Origin: Coenobita brevimanus
Lineage: Eukaryota; Arthropoda; Malacostraca; Decapoda; Coenobitidae
Assembly: GCA_032717465.1 (NCBI GenBank)
Contig: CM064653.1
Location: 37,244,603-37,308,602 of the forward strand
Length of the DNA stretch: 64,000 bases
Direction of reading: 5' to 3'
Shown here one piece after another: positions 45,520 to 57,095 of this stretch. The notes under the pieces were generated by a model. That model worked only from the letters and a program-made list of their open reading frames with translations, searched no databases and was not told where the DNA came from. Positions within the stretch are counted from its first letter, which is position 1. Each line of letters opens with the position of its first letter. A program made the position numbers and the translations under genes.

Positions 45520-48500
45520 CAGTCATCCCTGTACTATCTGGACGCCCACTTTCCAGACACCCCACTTACTGGACATTTTGGTCCCAGAATTCGGTATTCC
45601 CAAAATTGCCCAAAAAGTGCAAAAAAAAAAAAAATTAAAAATCCAACTTTTTCACTCCCGGAATTTGACCTCGGCCCGCACGGCATGGACCACTGTGTTT
45701 TGGTGTGTAGTTCAGCCACCGTCCACTACAGCGCCCCTGCATCCTCCCCACTCACCGTCCGTCTTGTTGTGAGTGCACGTTCATCGTCATGGCCACCCAC
45801 ATGCTTGCTTTTGTGGTGGTGCCCTACCTGCTGCAGGCTCTCCTGCTGCTCTCCTGCCTCTTCTTCGTGTGTGTGATGATGGCCCCGTTGCCTAAGATGA
45901 GGAAGAGAGTGGCTTTGACTCTGGAGAAGAAGAGGGAGATATTGGACAAGGTGGATGCGGGATGGTCAACCTCACGCATCGTCCGTGAATTCAACCTGGC
46001 CCGATCTACTTCGTCTGATATCAAGATATCCCATGACAAACTCATGCAGTACATGGCTGACTTCTCGTCGAAGAACAAACGCAACATGGAGAGGAAGATG
46101 ATGTTTACTCCCCAGTATGCTGTAGTCGACCGCTCCACGTTGATTTGGCATCGACAGCAACATGCTGCTGGTGTGCTGGCGCGTGGCATGGAGCTGAAGG
46201 CTGCTGTTGAGAAGTTCGCAAGGCTTCATGACGCCCCAGACTTCAAGGCATCCGAGGGTTGGCTCTTCGCGTTCAAGTTACAACATGGCCTTACCAACCT
46301 TAAGTCTCATGGCGAAACTTTGGACGCCAACGAGGATCTTTTGGCACAAGGTGAAGGGCTTGATCAACAGGGAGGGCCTCACTCTCGGTCAAGTCTACAA
46401 CACTGACAAAACTGGTTTATTCTATCGCTCTTTGCCAACAAACACTCTAGCCGACAAGATGGAGAAGCATGTACCTGGCCGCATGCTCTGCAAGCAACGG
46501 ATATCTGCTTTGTGTTGTGCCAATGCTAACGGCATGCACCGGCTCAAGCCCGTTATTGTTGACCGTGCAAAGCAGCCTCAGTGTCTTCATGGGGTGATGG
46601 ATGTCCTTCCTGTCGTTTGGTACCATTCTGTGAAGGCATCGGTCACTGCCCAGATCTTCAAAGACTGGTTCCACCGCCATTTCGTCAAGGTCATCAATTA
46701 CCAGACAAAGACACTGGGAATCCCGCACGACCAGGTAAAGGCCCTCCTTCTCTTGGATAATGCACCTGTCCACCCGTGCGACAAGGAGTTGGAGGCTGAG
46801 AATGGACGCATTTGGTGCATGTTTATGCCACCTAATACGACTGCTCTCATCCAACCAATGCACCAAGGAGTGATCATGGCAATGAAGAGGCTGTACCAAA
46901 GGAAGTTTTCGGATGAGGTGATGGCTGTTCATGAGGACGAGCAAGAGCGCAGGGAGGGATGGGACACGTGAGGCCAGCGGACTTTGGAAAACATTCGCCG
47001 CTATAACATCAAGTCTGCAATCTACAACTGGGCCAGTGCATGGAAGGAAATCCCTGTCAAGGCTCTAGAAAATGGTTGGTCTCGTCTGCTTCTCGGAACA
47101 GATGCGGAGCACGATTTCCTAGGTTTTGACGTGGACGATTTCCATGCACGTCTAAGCGCGCATGGCGACGATGTTGATGTGGACGAAGCGCGTGAGTTGT
47201 TGGATGACAACGAGGGTGATTCTGGGTATCAGACCATGTCTGATATCGAGATCGCATCTTCAGTTGCAGGTGTCAGTACCCAACTTGAAGATTCTGACGA
47301 GGACGCCGATGATGATGCGGACTCCTCTCAGCGTGACACTACTCCAGCCATCCCCAAGTTAAGCACACTCCGGGAACACGTAGAGTTCATTCTCGACTAC
47401 CTGGAACACCCGGCCTGCAACAGGGAGATGGGGCCCTTGGGACTTGTGGAGGAAGTGCGCGCTTTCAGGCAGTGCATCATTAATCATCAAATTGTTGTTC
47501 CTTGCGTCAATCAACCATTGACAGCTTTTTCAGACCAGTGACCCCCACTGTGCCCAGCCCTGGCACACCATTGCTTCCCCAAGATGGGCCCTCATCCTCC
47601 AAGCCACAGTCCAGCACATCAGGCACGGTGGTGTCACCACTGGACATGAGTTTGCGCCTCTCTTCAGAATCGTCTGCAGTGGGTAGTCCATCACCACGTC
47701 CCACCGACGCACCCCTAGGCCACCTGCACCAGCTACTCTCAGACTCCGACAGTGAATAAACAGCAAGAACTCATCACTAGACCACACGGGAATTTACAGT
47801 GTTGTGCAGTGAAAAAAACAGTGCGCAGTGTTAAGAAATTAGAATTCTGAGTGCAAAGACTTAAGTGCAGAGATCAACACTTATTTTACTAAGGTACAAT
47901 GGAGCGCAAAATTAGACTAGAGTGTGTAGTGTTAAGAAAATGGATTTATGAGTGCAAATGACTAAGTTCAGTGCAAGACTTCATGTACAGTGTACTGCAG
48001 GTGCTTCAGGTACTCCTTTTTTACTGTCAGAGTCTGAGAGGAGGCGGGTTATTCATCGAGATGGCCAGGGACTTGTTGCAAGTACCCAGAATGTTTCATA
48101 CTGTACTGTATTTTCCATACTTACCTCTCAAACCTCATTTCACTCTTTTATGTCCTTTCTTGGTATGAATAGGGTCTTCGGTGCTATGCATGTCCAGTAG
48201 GGTGGTGTCTTTCTGAGTCAGACTAGGTTAGGGTCCATAAGTAACCAGTCCAGGAGCCTGGGACTTCTTGTAAGTACCCAGAATGTTTAATATTGTATTA
48301 CTCACCTCTAAAACCTCATTCTCAGGATCTTTTGCAGTTATTTCATTCTATTATGTCCCTTATTGGTGTGAATTGGGTCTTAAATAGGTGCTATGCATGT
48401 CCAGTAGGGAGTTGTATAGGTGTTTTTTTGAGTCATGGTAGGTTAGGGTCCATAAGTACAAATCCAGGAGGCTAGGGCCAACTATCCGGACGGGACCACT

Positions 48501-48550
48501 TTCCGGACATGCCTCTGGCTCTGTTACAGCAGACAGTGGAGGGATTATTG
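45520..48550 (+). mobile_element. Tigger-type transposon with transposase gene
   Basis: The left end CAGTCATCCCTGTACTATCT and inverted right end CAATAATCCCTCCACTGTCT are flanked by TA on both sides. Both contain CACTTTCC.GACA 20-50 bases further in. It is 3031 bp, a normal length for an autonomous Tigger. It interrupts the RNase H domain of the I-group LINE. A deleted relative with a cleaner left end lies at 50780 and shares the 3' region 47770-48450. Confidence 0.8.
45879..47759 (+). pseudogene. Tigger transposase (CENP-B/pogo family), inactivated
   Basis: I choose the ATG at 45879 (MAPLPKMRKRVALTLEKKRE) because the psq helix-turn-helix starts here; the hydrophobic upstream codons look like 5' UTR. 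Next comes the CENP-B-type second DNA-binding domain (AVVDRSTLIWHRQQHAAG, SEGWLFAFKLQHGL), then the DDE/D core: Asp in VYNTDKTGLFYRSLP and Asp in ALLLLDNAPVHP. The third position reads QPMHQGVI instead of QPMDQGVI, so the last catalytic Asp is His. There are frameshifts near 46340 and 47500 and a TGA at 46969. The C-terminus (STIDSFFRPVTPT, then Ser/Pro-rich, LLSDSDSE) ends at 47759. About 625 codons originally. Confidence 0.85.
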
Positions 48551-49324
48551 TACTTTTATGTCCATGGTAAAACACATGTGCTAATGCACTACGGATAGCA
48601 TACAACTCTGCCGTGAAGACACAGCATGTATTGGGTAGCCTGTATACACCCATGTGGCCATCCACATGAAAGGCACAACCAACTGCCTCACCAGTTTTAG
48701 ATCCATCTGTAAAGATGGACCCCTCATCTGAATGAACTTCTGCCAGATGTTGATGGAACGAAGTAGCCAACTGAGCCGGAAGACTATTACTCTTTGACAG
48801 GATATTGAGACACACAGAAGGTCTAACCAACTTCCATGGTGGAGTGCAAGCCAGGTCGACATGGGCATCTGCTTCAGTCGATATACCAACTGCCACCATC
48901 TCATTAGCCAGACATACTTCTGGTGGAATGGAGGATCTATGGCCCCCAGTGTACCCTGCTGCAGGAGCAGTGACATGTCTATAATTTGGATCAGACGGGT
49001 TAGACTTTATCCTGACCAAGTAACGTAAGGTCATCTCTTCTCGTCTAAGGTCTAGAGGTAACACTTCCGCATCTACGTGCAAGGACTCAACAGGAGAAGT
49101 CCTAAATGCACCTGTGTAGATGCGAAGACTCATATTTTGAACAACAGACAACCTGTCCAAGTGAGATTTGGCTCCAGAGCCATACACTTGGCAGGCATAA
49201 TCCAATTTAGAACGACACAAGCTTCCATATAGTCGGAGCAGTGTAGTTCGGTCTGCACCCCAGTCAAAGGACGAAATACATTTTAACAGATTAAAGTCTT
49301 TTTTAACTTTCATTACTAACTGAT
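48551..49324 (-). pseudogene. I-group ORF2: RT C-terminus and first half of RNase H
   Basis: The minus strand reads FNLLKCISSFDWGADRTTLL, YGSLCRSKLDYACQVYGS, YTGAFRTSPVESLHVDAE, then RNase H with IFTDGSKTGEAVGCAF and CCVFTAELYAIRSAL. It stops in the middle of RNase H at the Tigger insertion. The remaining half, LCTDSQSAV and FCWVPAYVGIKQNELVDRAA, lies at 45217-45516. The two halves are out of phase by one base, so the frame was broken even without the insertion. Confidence 0.8.
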
Positions 49325-49696
49325 AGTGGTAGGTGGTGGCGACCAACATTCACTCACTTGATGTAGTGCTGCCAACTTCTTCCTTAGCCTTTATCATTCA
49401 TTTTCTGTGCCCGCCCTCCTCTCTTCCTATTTCTCCCATCTTTCCTGTCATTTCTTATTGCTTTTCTTTCCTTTACAGGTGGCTTTACATTGAATGACAA
49501 GCCACATGGTTTCCTGTAAGCCAAGAAACCATTTACAACGCTGGGTGGTAACCATATAACCAAACCATACGAGCTCCCTATGTGTCAACAGGAGGGTTGG
49601 TGGAGGGTTAGTGCCCCTCCCCGTAAAACAAATAACTCAAAGTCAAATGGCCACCCCTTACAGGATTATGGGGTCTGGTAATAGACAGATAGATGG
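49325..49696 (+). mobile_element. Short RTE-derived element (LINE 5' and 3' ends fused)
   Basis: A 372-bp insertion bounded by the perfect 10-bp duplication ACTAACTGAT (49315-49324 and 49697-49706). The last 50 bases (GGCCACCCC...GGATTATGGGGTCTGGTAAT then AGACAGATAGAT) match the 3' end and (TAGA) tail of the RTE LINEs. Just upstream, 49593-49640 (GGTTGGTGGAGGGTTAGTGC...CCCCTCCCCG) matches their 5' leader. The 270-base head has no match in the window and no obvious tRNA promoter. It probably moved with the RTE machinery in trans. Confidence 0.75.
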
Positions 49697-49706
49697 ACTA
49701 ACTGAT

Positions 49707-50779
49707 CAATATGGTCTCTGAAAGTCAACTTGGAATCCAAGCAGACTCCCAAGAACTTCACTTTCCCTTGGAAAATCAACAAAGACCCATCAAGAAACAA
49801 GTTGGGTACTTGCTCATGTTTACGACTCCTTGTAAACTGGACAACCGTAGTCTTTGTTGTAGAGAACTTGAAACCATGGTTTGAGGTCCACTGAAAAACA
49901 GAATTAATGGCATTCTGCATGTGGTGACATGCCTCAACCACTGTAGCAGAAGTACAGTACAAGACAAAGTCGTCTACAAATAAAGACCCCTTAACACATA
50001 CAGGAACAGCAGACATGATGTCATTAATGGCAGCTGCAAACAATGTAACACTTAATACACTCCCCTGAGGAACACCCTCCGAATGAGAAAAAGGTTGAGA
50101 CATAAAAGGACCCACACGAACCTTTAATTCGGTCCTTTAAAAACACTGTTAAAAATCGGAACATGTAACCTTTAATATTCCACTCAGCTAGCTGATTTAG
50201 AATTCCCACTCTCCAGACAGTATCATAGACTTTTTCGAGGTCAAACTGCCCCTGTCTGCATGTTTCAAGAGAATCCAGACAGGATTTCTCTAGTAAGCAA
50301 CACCGGAGAGACAGTGGTGGATTGATTCTGCCGAAAACCAAATTGCCTTCAATGAAGGCTGTTTCTGCTCTCAAGAAACCACACCAAATGAGCACTGACC
50401 AGTCTCTCAAACAATTTGCAGGCACAAATCGTCAGAGAGATAGGTGAATAATTATTAACCAGACTAGGATCCCGCCCAGGCTTGGGAATGGGGACAATAA
50501 CAGCTCTGCCAACAATCAGGTAACACACCTGAAACCCATATTCCATTAAATACCTGTAAGAAGAATAATTTGAAATTTAATGGGAGCCACTCTAGCATCT
50601 TGTAATGGATGGCATCCTCTCCAGGAGAAGTTGGAGAGGATTTATTTAAGGCAGCATCCAATTTCTGAAGAGAGAAAAGATCGTTATAAGGCTCCCTATT
50701 ATCAGACCTAGGATCTGAAGCCATAATTTGCTCTCAGCCACCTCTAAAATGAGCATCACAGTGCCCCGGACTAGATATA
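49707..50779 (-). pseudogene. I-group ORF2: reverse transcriptase core
   Basis: Pieces on the minus strand: LDAALNKSSPTSPGEDAIHY (about 50620), VIVPIPKPGRDPSLVNNYSP, FDLEKVYDTVWRVGILNQL, GVPQGSVLSVTLFAAAINDI and SLFVDDFVLYCTS, the catalytic box being FVDD. It then reads FLGVCLDSKLTFRDHIDQLV up to the short insertion. Frameshifts occur near 50120, 50420 and 50550. Degenerate and inactive. Confidence 0.8.
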
Positions 50780-51827
50780 CAGTAATCCCCGTACTATCCA
50801 GATGCCCACTTTCCGGATATTCTGGGCCTGGACCTTCGGAACCCCAAAATGGCCAAAACAAGGAATAATCCCCCAAAAATCCAAATTTTTTCCCACCCAT
50901 AATTTGAAATTGCCGCACGGCACCAAACAGCTGTTTACACCACGGCCCCTTCCTTCCTCCTCCCTCCCCCCTCCCCTGTCAGGGTTGCCATTTGGTATTT
51001 TTCATTACCAAATGTGGGCCAGTTTGGTAATGAAAAATTCGTTTGTTAATGAATAAGAATAATGCATTACCAAACGGATCTTTCACATGTATAAGGATAC
51101 ACAGGATGGAGATGGTGGATTGTTTGCTCTCTCTGATTAATCTGCTAGCCTACATAGCGTGAAAATAATCAACATGCTGTTAATTATAAGGAGAGTGTTT
51201 ACATGTATATCCAATTGTATATATACCGGCAATTAGTGAAGAATAAATGCTAGCTTTACGAATCTGGTAATGAAAGTTGAGGAGTTTAGTAATGTGGCCA
51301 TTGTGATCTGGCAACTCTGTTTCCCCCTCACTAACAGTTACTGCCTAACTTCGATCGCGAGTAGGTGCTTATCGCAATGGATGCCACGTGGTCATTTTTT
51401 GTGAATAAACTGCAACACCTCGCCATTAGACCACATGGGAATTTACAGTGTTGTGCAGTGTTAAGAAATTAGAATTTGGAGTGCAAAGGATTAACTGTGG
51501 AGTGCAAACTGGCAGTTGAAAGTGGCATGGTGCAATTAACAGAATGTGCAGTGTTAAACAATAATAACTCACAGTGCAAAGAATTACTGTAAGGGCAGCA
51601 CAACACTGGATTACTGTATGTGCTTGAAGAGCATTTTCACCACTGTCAAAGCCTTAGAGAAGGCGACCACAGACATGCTGTAAGTACCCTGGCTGAGGTA
51701 TAGTCACTTCTAATTCCTCATTCTTTGATTCCTTTTCATTTATTTCATGCTTTATGTCCATTATTGGTGTGAATAGGTTCTTATTACAGGTTTATACAGG
51801 TGCTATGCATGTCCGGTAGGGAGTTAT
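50780..51827 (+). mobile_element. Tigger-type deletion derivative, left part
   Basis: Starts CAGTAATCCCCGTACTATCC, preceded by TA (50778-50779) inside the I-group LINE. About 150 bases match the 5' part of the Tigger at 45520. The transposase is then deleted, and the sequence resumes at about 51405 with the Tigger 3' region (GACCACATGGGAATTTACAG, GTGCTATGCATGTCCGGTAG). It is interrupted at 51828 by a TTAA-target element and continues for about 36 bases (57099-57134, GGCTGGGTTAGGGTCC) before a second TTAA element. Its right end lies outside the window. Confidence 0.7.
50980..51319. mobile_element. Short hAT-like MITE
   Basis: The ends CAGGGTTGCCA (left) and CAGAGTTGCCA (right, inverted) enclose 340 bp with TTTGGTAATGAAAAAT-type repeats near both ends (ATTACCAAA and TTTGGTAAT). 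I could not see an 8-bp duplication, so the superfamily is provisional. Confidence 0.5.
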
Positions 51828-52111
51828 TTAACCCCTTAACCGCGGGGCGTCACTTTCGTGACGCTTGGGAGCAAGGGATCATACAGCGGGGCGACACTTT
51901 TGTGATTCTGTGTTATTTTGAATTTGCCTGGGCTTTCAAGTGGTAGCTTGTATCATCTATCAGTACTGCTAATCTCCAACACTAGTCAGCACTCCTAATC
52001 TCATCTGTACTCCCATCCATTGTTGACAATTTAGCCATTTCTCCCCGTTCTTGACTCCTCTCCCTACCTCCCCTCCATTACCCTATCCTCTCGCCTGCCC
52101 GGCCGTGCTAT

Positions 52112-52740
52112 GCTAAGTAAATTTTCCCTGGAATTTTTCACTGATTTCATCCATTGAAATAAGCCCTATTCCCTATTCTTATACCAAATAATATATACAA
52201 GAAAGAAATAAGGTAAGTGAGAGAGCCATACACCTAGAATTGGCTAATTATCACCTGACAACACCTCACATGCACTTGTTAGCTAATTTTCGCTATTTAT
52301 TTCCCCTTGAAATATGCCGTATAATCTATTTTCGTAATAAAAATATATATAAGAAAGGAAGAGAGAAGCCTAAGTGATATTTACAATCACCTGGAACTAC
52401 CTAATTATTGCAGGCCACAACACTGTATTCTACGCTAAGTAAATCTTCCCTGGAATTTTCCTCTGATTTCATCCATTGAAATAAGCCCTATACCCTATTC
52501 TTATACCAAATAATATATACAAAAAAGAAATAAGGTAAGTGATAGTGCCATACACCTGGAATTGGCTAATTATCACCTGACAACACCTCACGTGCACTCG
52601 TTCGCTAATTTTCGGTTTATTTCCTCTTGAAATATGCCGTATAATCTATTTTCGTAATAAATATACATATAAGGAGGGAAGGGAGAAGCCTAAGTGATAT
52701 TTACATTCACCTGGAACTACCTAATTTATTGTGTATTGTC
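52112..52740. repeat. ~320-bp tandem duplication inside TTAA element 1
   Basis: GCTAAGTAAATTTTCCCTGG at 52112 recurs as GCTAAGTAAATCTTCCCTGG at 52434. The whole following block (ACCAAATAATATATACAA, TACACCTGGAATTGGCTAAT, CACCTGGAACTACCTAAT) is duplicated. TTAA element 2 has only one unit, split by a nested element. Confidence 0.85.
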
Positions 52741-53172
52741 TTGGTTTCCTGCCAATCATTTCATTGCTATATATTAGCAGGTCTCACAGGGCTGAAGTTG
52801 GTAGTATTGCACTCACCCTAGCCAGGCAGCAGGAGGCCACTACTATCAGTTCACTGTCGTCTTTGAAGGTGGGAGTATGTCTGATTTGCTCCTGCTAACT
52901 TCCGTCGCTTTTTATCCCCATGCAAAGGGCCATGTGACCTTTACCCCCTACTAAACCTCGTGTGGAAAGAGGTAAAGGGCTGACAATTATTGATAGAGAG
53001 TGACTACGATCTTTTTATTGAGTAAAACAGTGCAAGTGGAATTGTAAATAATGTGTAAACAGCACGTGAAAGTAATGAACGTAAATATAAGTGAACAGTG
53101 GAAAATACTTTTATAAGTTACTTCAAGTGACAGTGCATAACACAGTGTAAATAAAATAGAAATGTAAATAAT

Positions 53173-56100
53173 TACCCCTGGGGGTAGGGTTTTTTTTCAA
53201 GAATACTCCCCCAGTATCCCTGCTTGTCGTAAAAGGTGACTAAAAGGGTTGGCGGAGGATTAGTGCTCCTCCCCAGAAAACAACTAAAAAAAACAAGAAG
53301 CCTCGGACAAGGACTGACCAAATGATGAAGACCCAGGACCGCACAAAGGACTTGGTAATGGGTACATGGAATGCAAGAGGAGCGAATGATGAGGTGAAAG
53401 AGAGATTGTCCAGGTACTTGAGGGTGCGAAAGTGGATGTATGTGGAATAACTGAAACAAAATGGAGAGGAGAAAGAGTGAGAGAATGGGAGTATGGATGG
53501 GGTATATGTGCAGGAGTAGGTGAGAATGAGAGGGCAAAGGAAGGAGTATGTATAGTTGTGAGTAAAAGATGGAAGAAGAGCAAAAGACAGTATGGATCAG
53601 TTGGGTCAAGGATTGTGTGGGTAAAGTTGAAATGTTGGAATACAAATGTGGGCGATTGTGTGTGTGTATGCGCCAACGCAAGATCGTGCTAGAAGAGTGA
53701 GAGAAGAGTTCTGGACAAATGTAGAAGTGTGCATGGAAAAGTCTGGAAGGAATGAGAGAGTGTTTCTGATCGGTGATATGAATGGTAAAGTTGGGAATGT
53801 GATGGAGGATGGAATAGTTGGTGAGTGGGGTGTGCCTGCTGAGATAGATGAGAATGGGAGTGCATTAGTGGACATTTGTGCTGGGAGGGGGTTGGTGATA
53901 GCCAATACCCTCTTCAGGCATAAAATGATCCACAGGTATACATGGCGAGTGAGGAGAAGGGTGGGTGGTAAACTGAATGAAAGGAAGGCAATGATTGATT
54001 ATGTGTGTGTGGATGAAAGGATGCGAAGATGTGTAATGGATGCAAGGGCTTATAGAGGTTGGGGGAGTGGACTTTCTGACCACTACTTGGTGGTGGCCAG
54101 AATTAGGATTCAAGTAAGATGGAGGAATAGAAGAAGGGAAAGACGAGAGGAAGGAGTAGTTGCAAGGAGAGTGGAAAGGTTACAAGAGGATGAGAAAAAG
54201 GCAGACTATAAGAGAGAAGTGGAGGAACGATTGGGCAAACATGAATTGGAGCAGATGGGACACGTGGAAGGTGTGTGTAGGATATTTACAGAAGAAATAT
54301 GTGCAGCATGTGATGTGGTGTGTGGAGGGAAGAGAAGACGGAGGGGGGTGCAAGGAACAGCGTGGTGGACTAAAGAGGTGAGACAGGCTGTGGCACAAAA
54401 GAAGAAAGCATACAATGAATGGATGAGAAATAGGGGTATGGAAGAAGTTGAGAGGCCTAGGAGAGAGTTATATGTAGAAAGAAAGAGGTGAAAAGATTAG
54501 TAAGAGAGAGTAAGAAGAAAGTGGATGAAGAATTTGGAAGGAATTTGAGTGTAAAGTGGAGGGACTGTAAGAAAATGTTCTGGAAAGAGGTGAAAAGAGT
54601 AAGACAGGGTGGAAGTGAAGGTAGCAGGGGAGTGAAAGATAAAAATGGTAGATTACTAGTGGAGCAGGGAGAAAAAGTGAGCAGATGGAGAGAACACTTT
54701 AAGGAATTGTTGAACATACAGGATGGAAGTAATGCGAGTATAAGTGGCTAGGGAATGGCTGGGAGAAGGAGGGAGGTGAGAAGACAGGAAGAAATCAGTA
54801 GGATAGAAATTGTGGAAGCAATGAAGAAAGTTAAATCAGGGACAGCCCCAGGAATTGATGGAGTGTGTAGTGAAATGCTGAAGCATGGGGGAGAGATAGT
54901 AGTAGAATGGATGTGGAAGACGTGCAGATTGGCCTGGGAGGAAGGTAGAGTCCCGGAGGATTGGAAGTCAGGTATAATTATTCCCCTGTACAAAGGAAAA
55001 AGGGAAAAAGAAGTGTATGGTAATCATAGGGGCATTTGTCTTCTTAGTATAATAAGAAAAGTGTATGGTAGGATACTTATTGACAGAGTTAGAGAAAGAA
55101 CAGAGAAATCAGTTGGAGAAGAACAGGGAGGCTTTAGGAAGGGGAGAGGTTGTGTAGATCAGATATTCATTCTTAGATCTTTAGTGGAAAAGTCTTTAAG
55201 AGAAGGGAAAGAAGTTGTATGCGGCTTTCATGGATTTGGAGAAAGCATATGACAGGGTGGATAAACAAGGATTGTGGAAAATGTTAAGAATATATGGAGT
55301 AGATGGGAAGTTGTTGAATGCTGTGAAGAGTATGTACAATGGTGCGAAGGTTGCAGTGCGTGTGGATGGTGAACTAAGTGAATTTTTCTCTTTGAAAGTT
55401 GGGTTGAAACAGCGATGTGTCATGTCTCCATGGTTGTTCAATCTGTACATGGATGGGGTAATAAGAGGTACAAGGTAGGGTAGTGGATGTTGGAGTGGCC
55501 CTGGTGAGAGAGGATAGTGTTTGGAAACTCCCTGTACTGTTGTTTGCAGATGATATGTGTTGTTGAGTGAAGACAAAGGGGAGCTGCAAGGCTTGGTGGA
55601 TGAGTTTGGGAGAGTGTGTAAGAAACGGAATCTAAAGGTGAATGTAGGGAAGAGTAAAGTGATGGTCTTTGAGAGAGGTGAAGTCAGTGAATGTACAGCG
55701 AGGTTGGATGGTGAGGAATTGGAAAATGTGAGTACATTTAAGTACTTGGGTAGTGTGATGAGTAAGGATGGAGGTTTGGAGGGTGAAGTGCTTGAAAGGG
55801 TACAGCAGGGAAGAAAGGTTGCTGGTTCTTTGAAAGCAGTGATAAGAAACAGGGAAGTGAGCATGCAAGTGAAAAAGTTACTACATGACAGTATTGTGAT
55901 ACCAACTCTAACGTATGGAAGTGAAGCTGGACGTTGTTGGAAGGACACAAGTCAAGAGTGAGAGCAGTGGAAATGAGTTATTTAAGACGAGCCTGTGGAG
56001 TCATATGGAGAGACAGGCTGACGAATGAGGATATAAAGGAGCGTTGTGGTGTGGATGTGGATGTGATAGGAAGCATTATGAGGAACACACTGAGGTGGTT

Positions 56101-56344
56101 TGGCCATGTGGAGAGGATGGAGGGTGAAAGACTGACGAAGAGAGTGTATGTGAGTGAGGTGGAGGGGGGAAGAGCGAGGGGGAGGTTCAGGATGAGATGG
56201 AGGGATGGGGTGGAGATGTATATGAGAGAGGGGGGTGTGAGTTGGGAGCAGGGCAGTGAAATGGCGGGGGACAGGGCAACTTGGAGGCGATTTGTTTGTG
56301 GCCACCCCAAACGGGATTGAGGCGTCTGGCAATAGATAGATAGA
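53173..56344 (+). mobile_element. RTE-type LINE, copy 6, full length
   Basis: A full-length copy of 3172 bp from the leader ACCCCTGGGGGTAGGG (about 53174) to the (TAGA)n tail at 56334-56344. It is flanked by TAAATAAT on both sides (53165-53172 and 56345-56352), an 8-bp target duplication. It inserted in AT-rich GTAAAT-repeat sequence near the right part of TTAA element 1. It is the best copy for defining the element ends. Confidence 0.9.
53330..56320 (+). pseudogene. RTE endonuclease-reverse transcriptase, multiply frameshifted
   Basis: Same protein as in copies 1 and 7. Endonuclease: KTWNARG-like start near 53360, ETKWRGERVREWEYGWGICA at 53450, GDMNGKVGNVMEDG at 53775 and SDHYLVVARI near 54080. 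RT: MKKVKSGTAPGIDGVCSEML, IIPLYKGKREKEVYGNHRGI, GGFRKGRGCVDQIF, FMDLEKAYDRVDKQG, GLKQRCVMSPWLFN. The catalytic FADD is broken by missing bases at 55551-55557, where the sequence reads GCAGATGATATG and the frame shifts. A TAG at 54749-54751 replaces the Trp of SGWGMAG. Further frameshifts lie near 53640, 54490, 55205, 55465 and 55930. Dead copy. Confidence 0.85.
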
Positions 56345-56831
56345 TAAATAATGTAAATAAAATAGAGAACATAAATAGAAATGTAAATGAGTAGTATTAT
56401 AAGAATAAGAGTATACATACTAGGAGTAATGAAAGTGAAAGTTTCACTCTAGCATGTATGAATACTATGAGTTATGAGAGTGAAGGTGAAAGTGACATTC
56501 ACTCTCAATGCTAGTATACAGGACAAGAATGTGAATGCTACGTATTTTACTGAAAGAAATTGAATCCCTACAGTGACAATAAACTACTATTACTGAAGGA
56601 AACTTATGGATAAAGACTGTAGATATACTGTATATGTGTTATATAGTAACAGAAATATAAACTGAGTGTTTTTATGAATAACAGACAACACTAGCGGCGA
56701 ACGATCGGAAGTGGGATGGTCATACACCCTCGTAATTTTCAATGCTTTCACAGTTTTTTTTTTTTTTTGGAGTATGGATTCCAAACTATTTGGGAATCAC
56801 AGAATAGTGTTTCTAGTAATAATATCAGGCT

Positions 56832-57095
56832 GTGGTAATCATGTTACGAGTTGTCGGGAAGTCTAAAGTGGAGACTTCGTTACCCAACTTCAGAGGTCTC
56901 CACAAGTCCTACGGTACTCGACGAAGGCTCAACAAACACCCAAAGAGAAAGCTGAAGGTATGTGCCATAAGTATATGTGATTTTAATATTCTAGGACTAA
57001 TAACTGATTTTTGGCAAATATCTTTAGAGAGTCTGTCGGAGCGCGAATATGCCCGCGGGAGCCGCAAGTCAAAGCAAAACAAGCCCGCGGTTTAA
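56832..57095 (+). other. Unrecognised 87-codon ORF at the right end of TTAA element 1
   Basis: It begins MVIMLRVVGKSKVETSLPNF and has a basic middle (RTRRRLNKHPKRKLK-like), then hydrophobic residues, ending just inside the right terminus. It could be a coding remnant of a transposase end or chance. The 56440-56525 region before it contains an imperfect inverted repeat (GTGAAAGT...ACTTTCAC-like). No function can be assigned. Confidence 0.2.

Larger units (their letters stand above)
44879..50779 (-). mobile_element. Second I-group LINE, split by two insertions
   Basis: Segments 44879-45519, 48551-49324 and 49707-50779 are one ORF2 (RT plus RNase H) in order. They are interrupted by a Tigger element (45520-48550) and a short RTE-derived element (49325-49696), and cut at 50779 by another Tigger-type end. 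The layout matches the LINE at 3366-9382: RT, RNase H, then a C-terminal segment with TTGVGQVPPIW and QMPQSVRHILADC. Identity between the two LINEs is low, so they are different families. ORF1 and the endonuclease are not in the window; they may lie beyond the nested block to the right. Confidence 0.75.
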
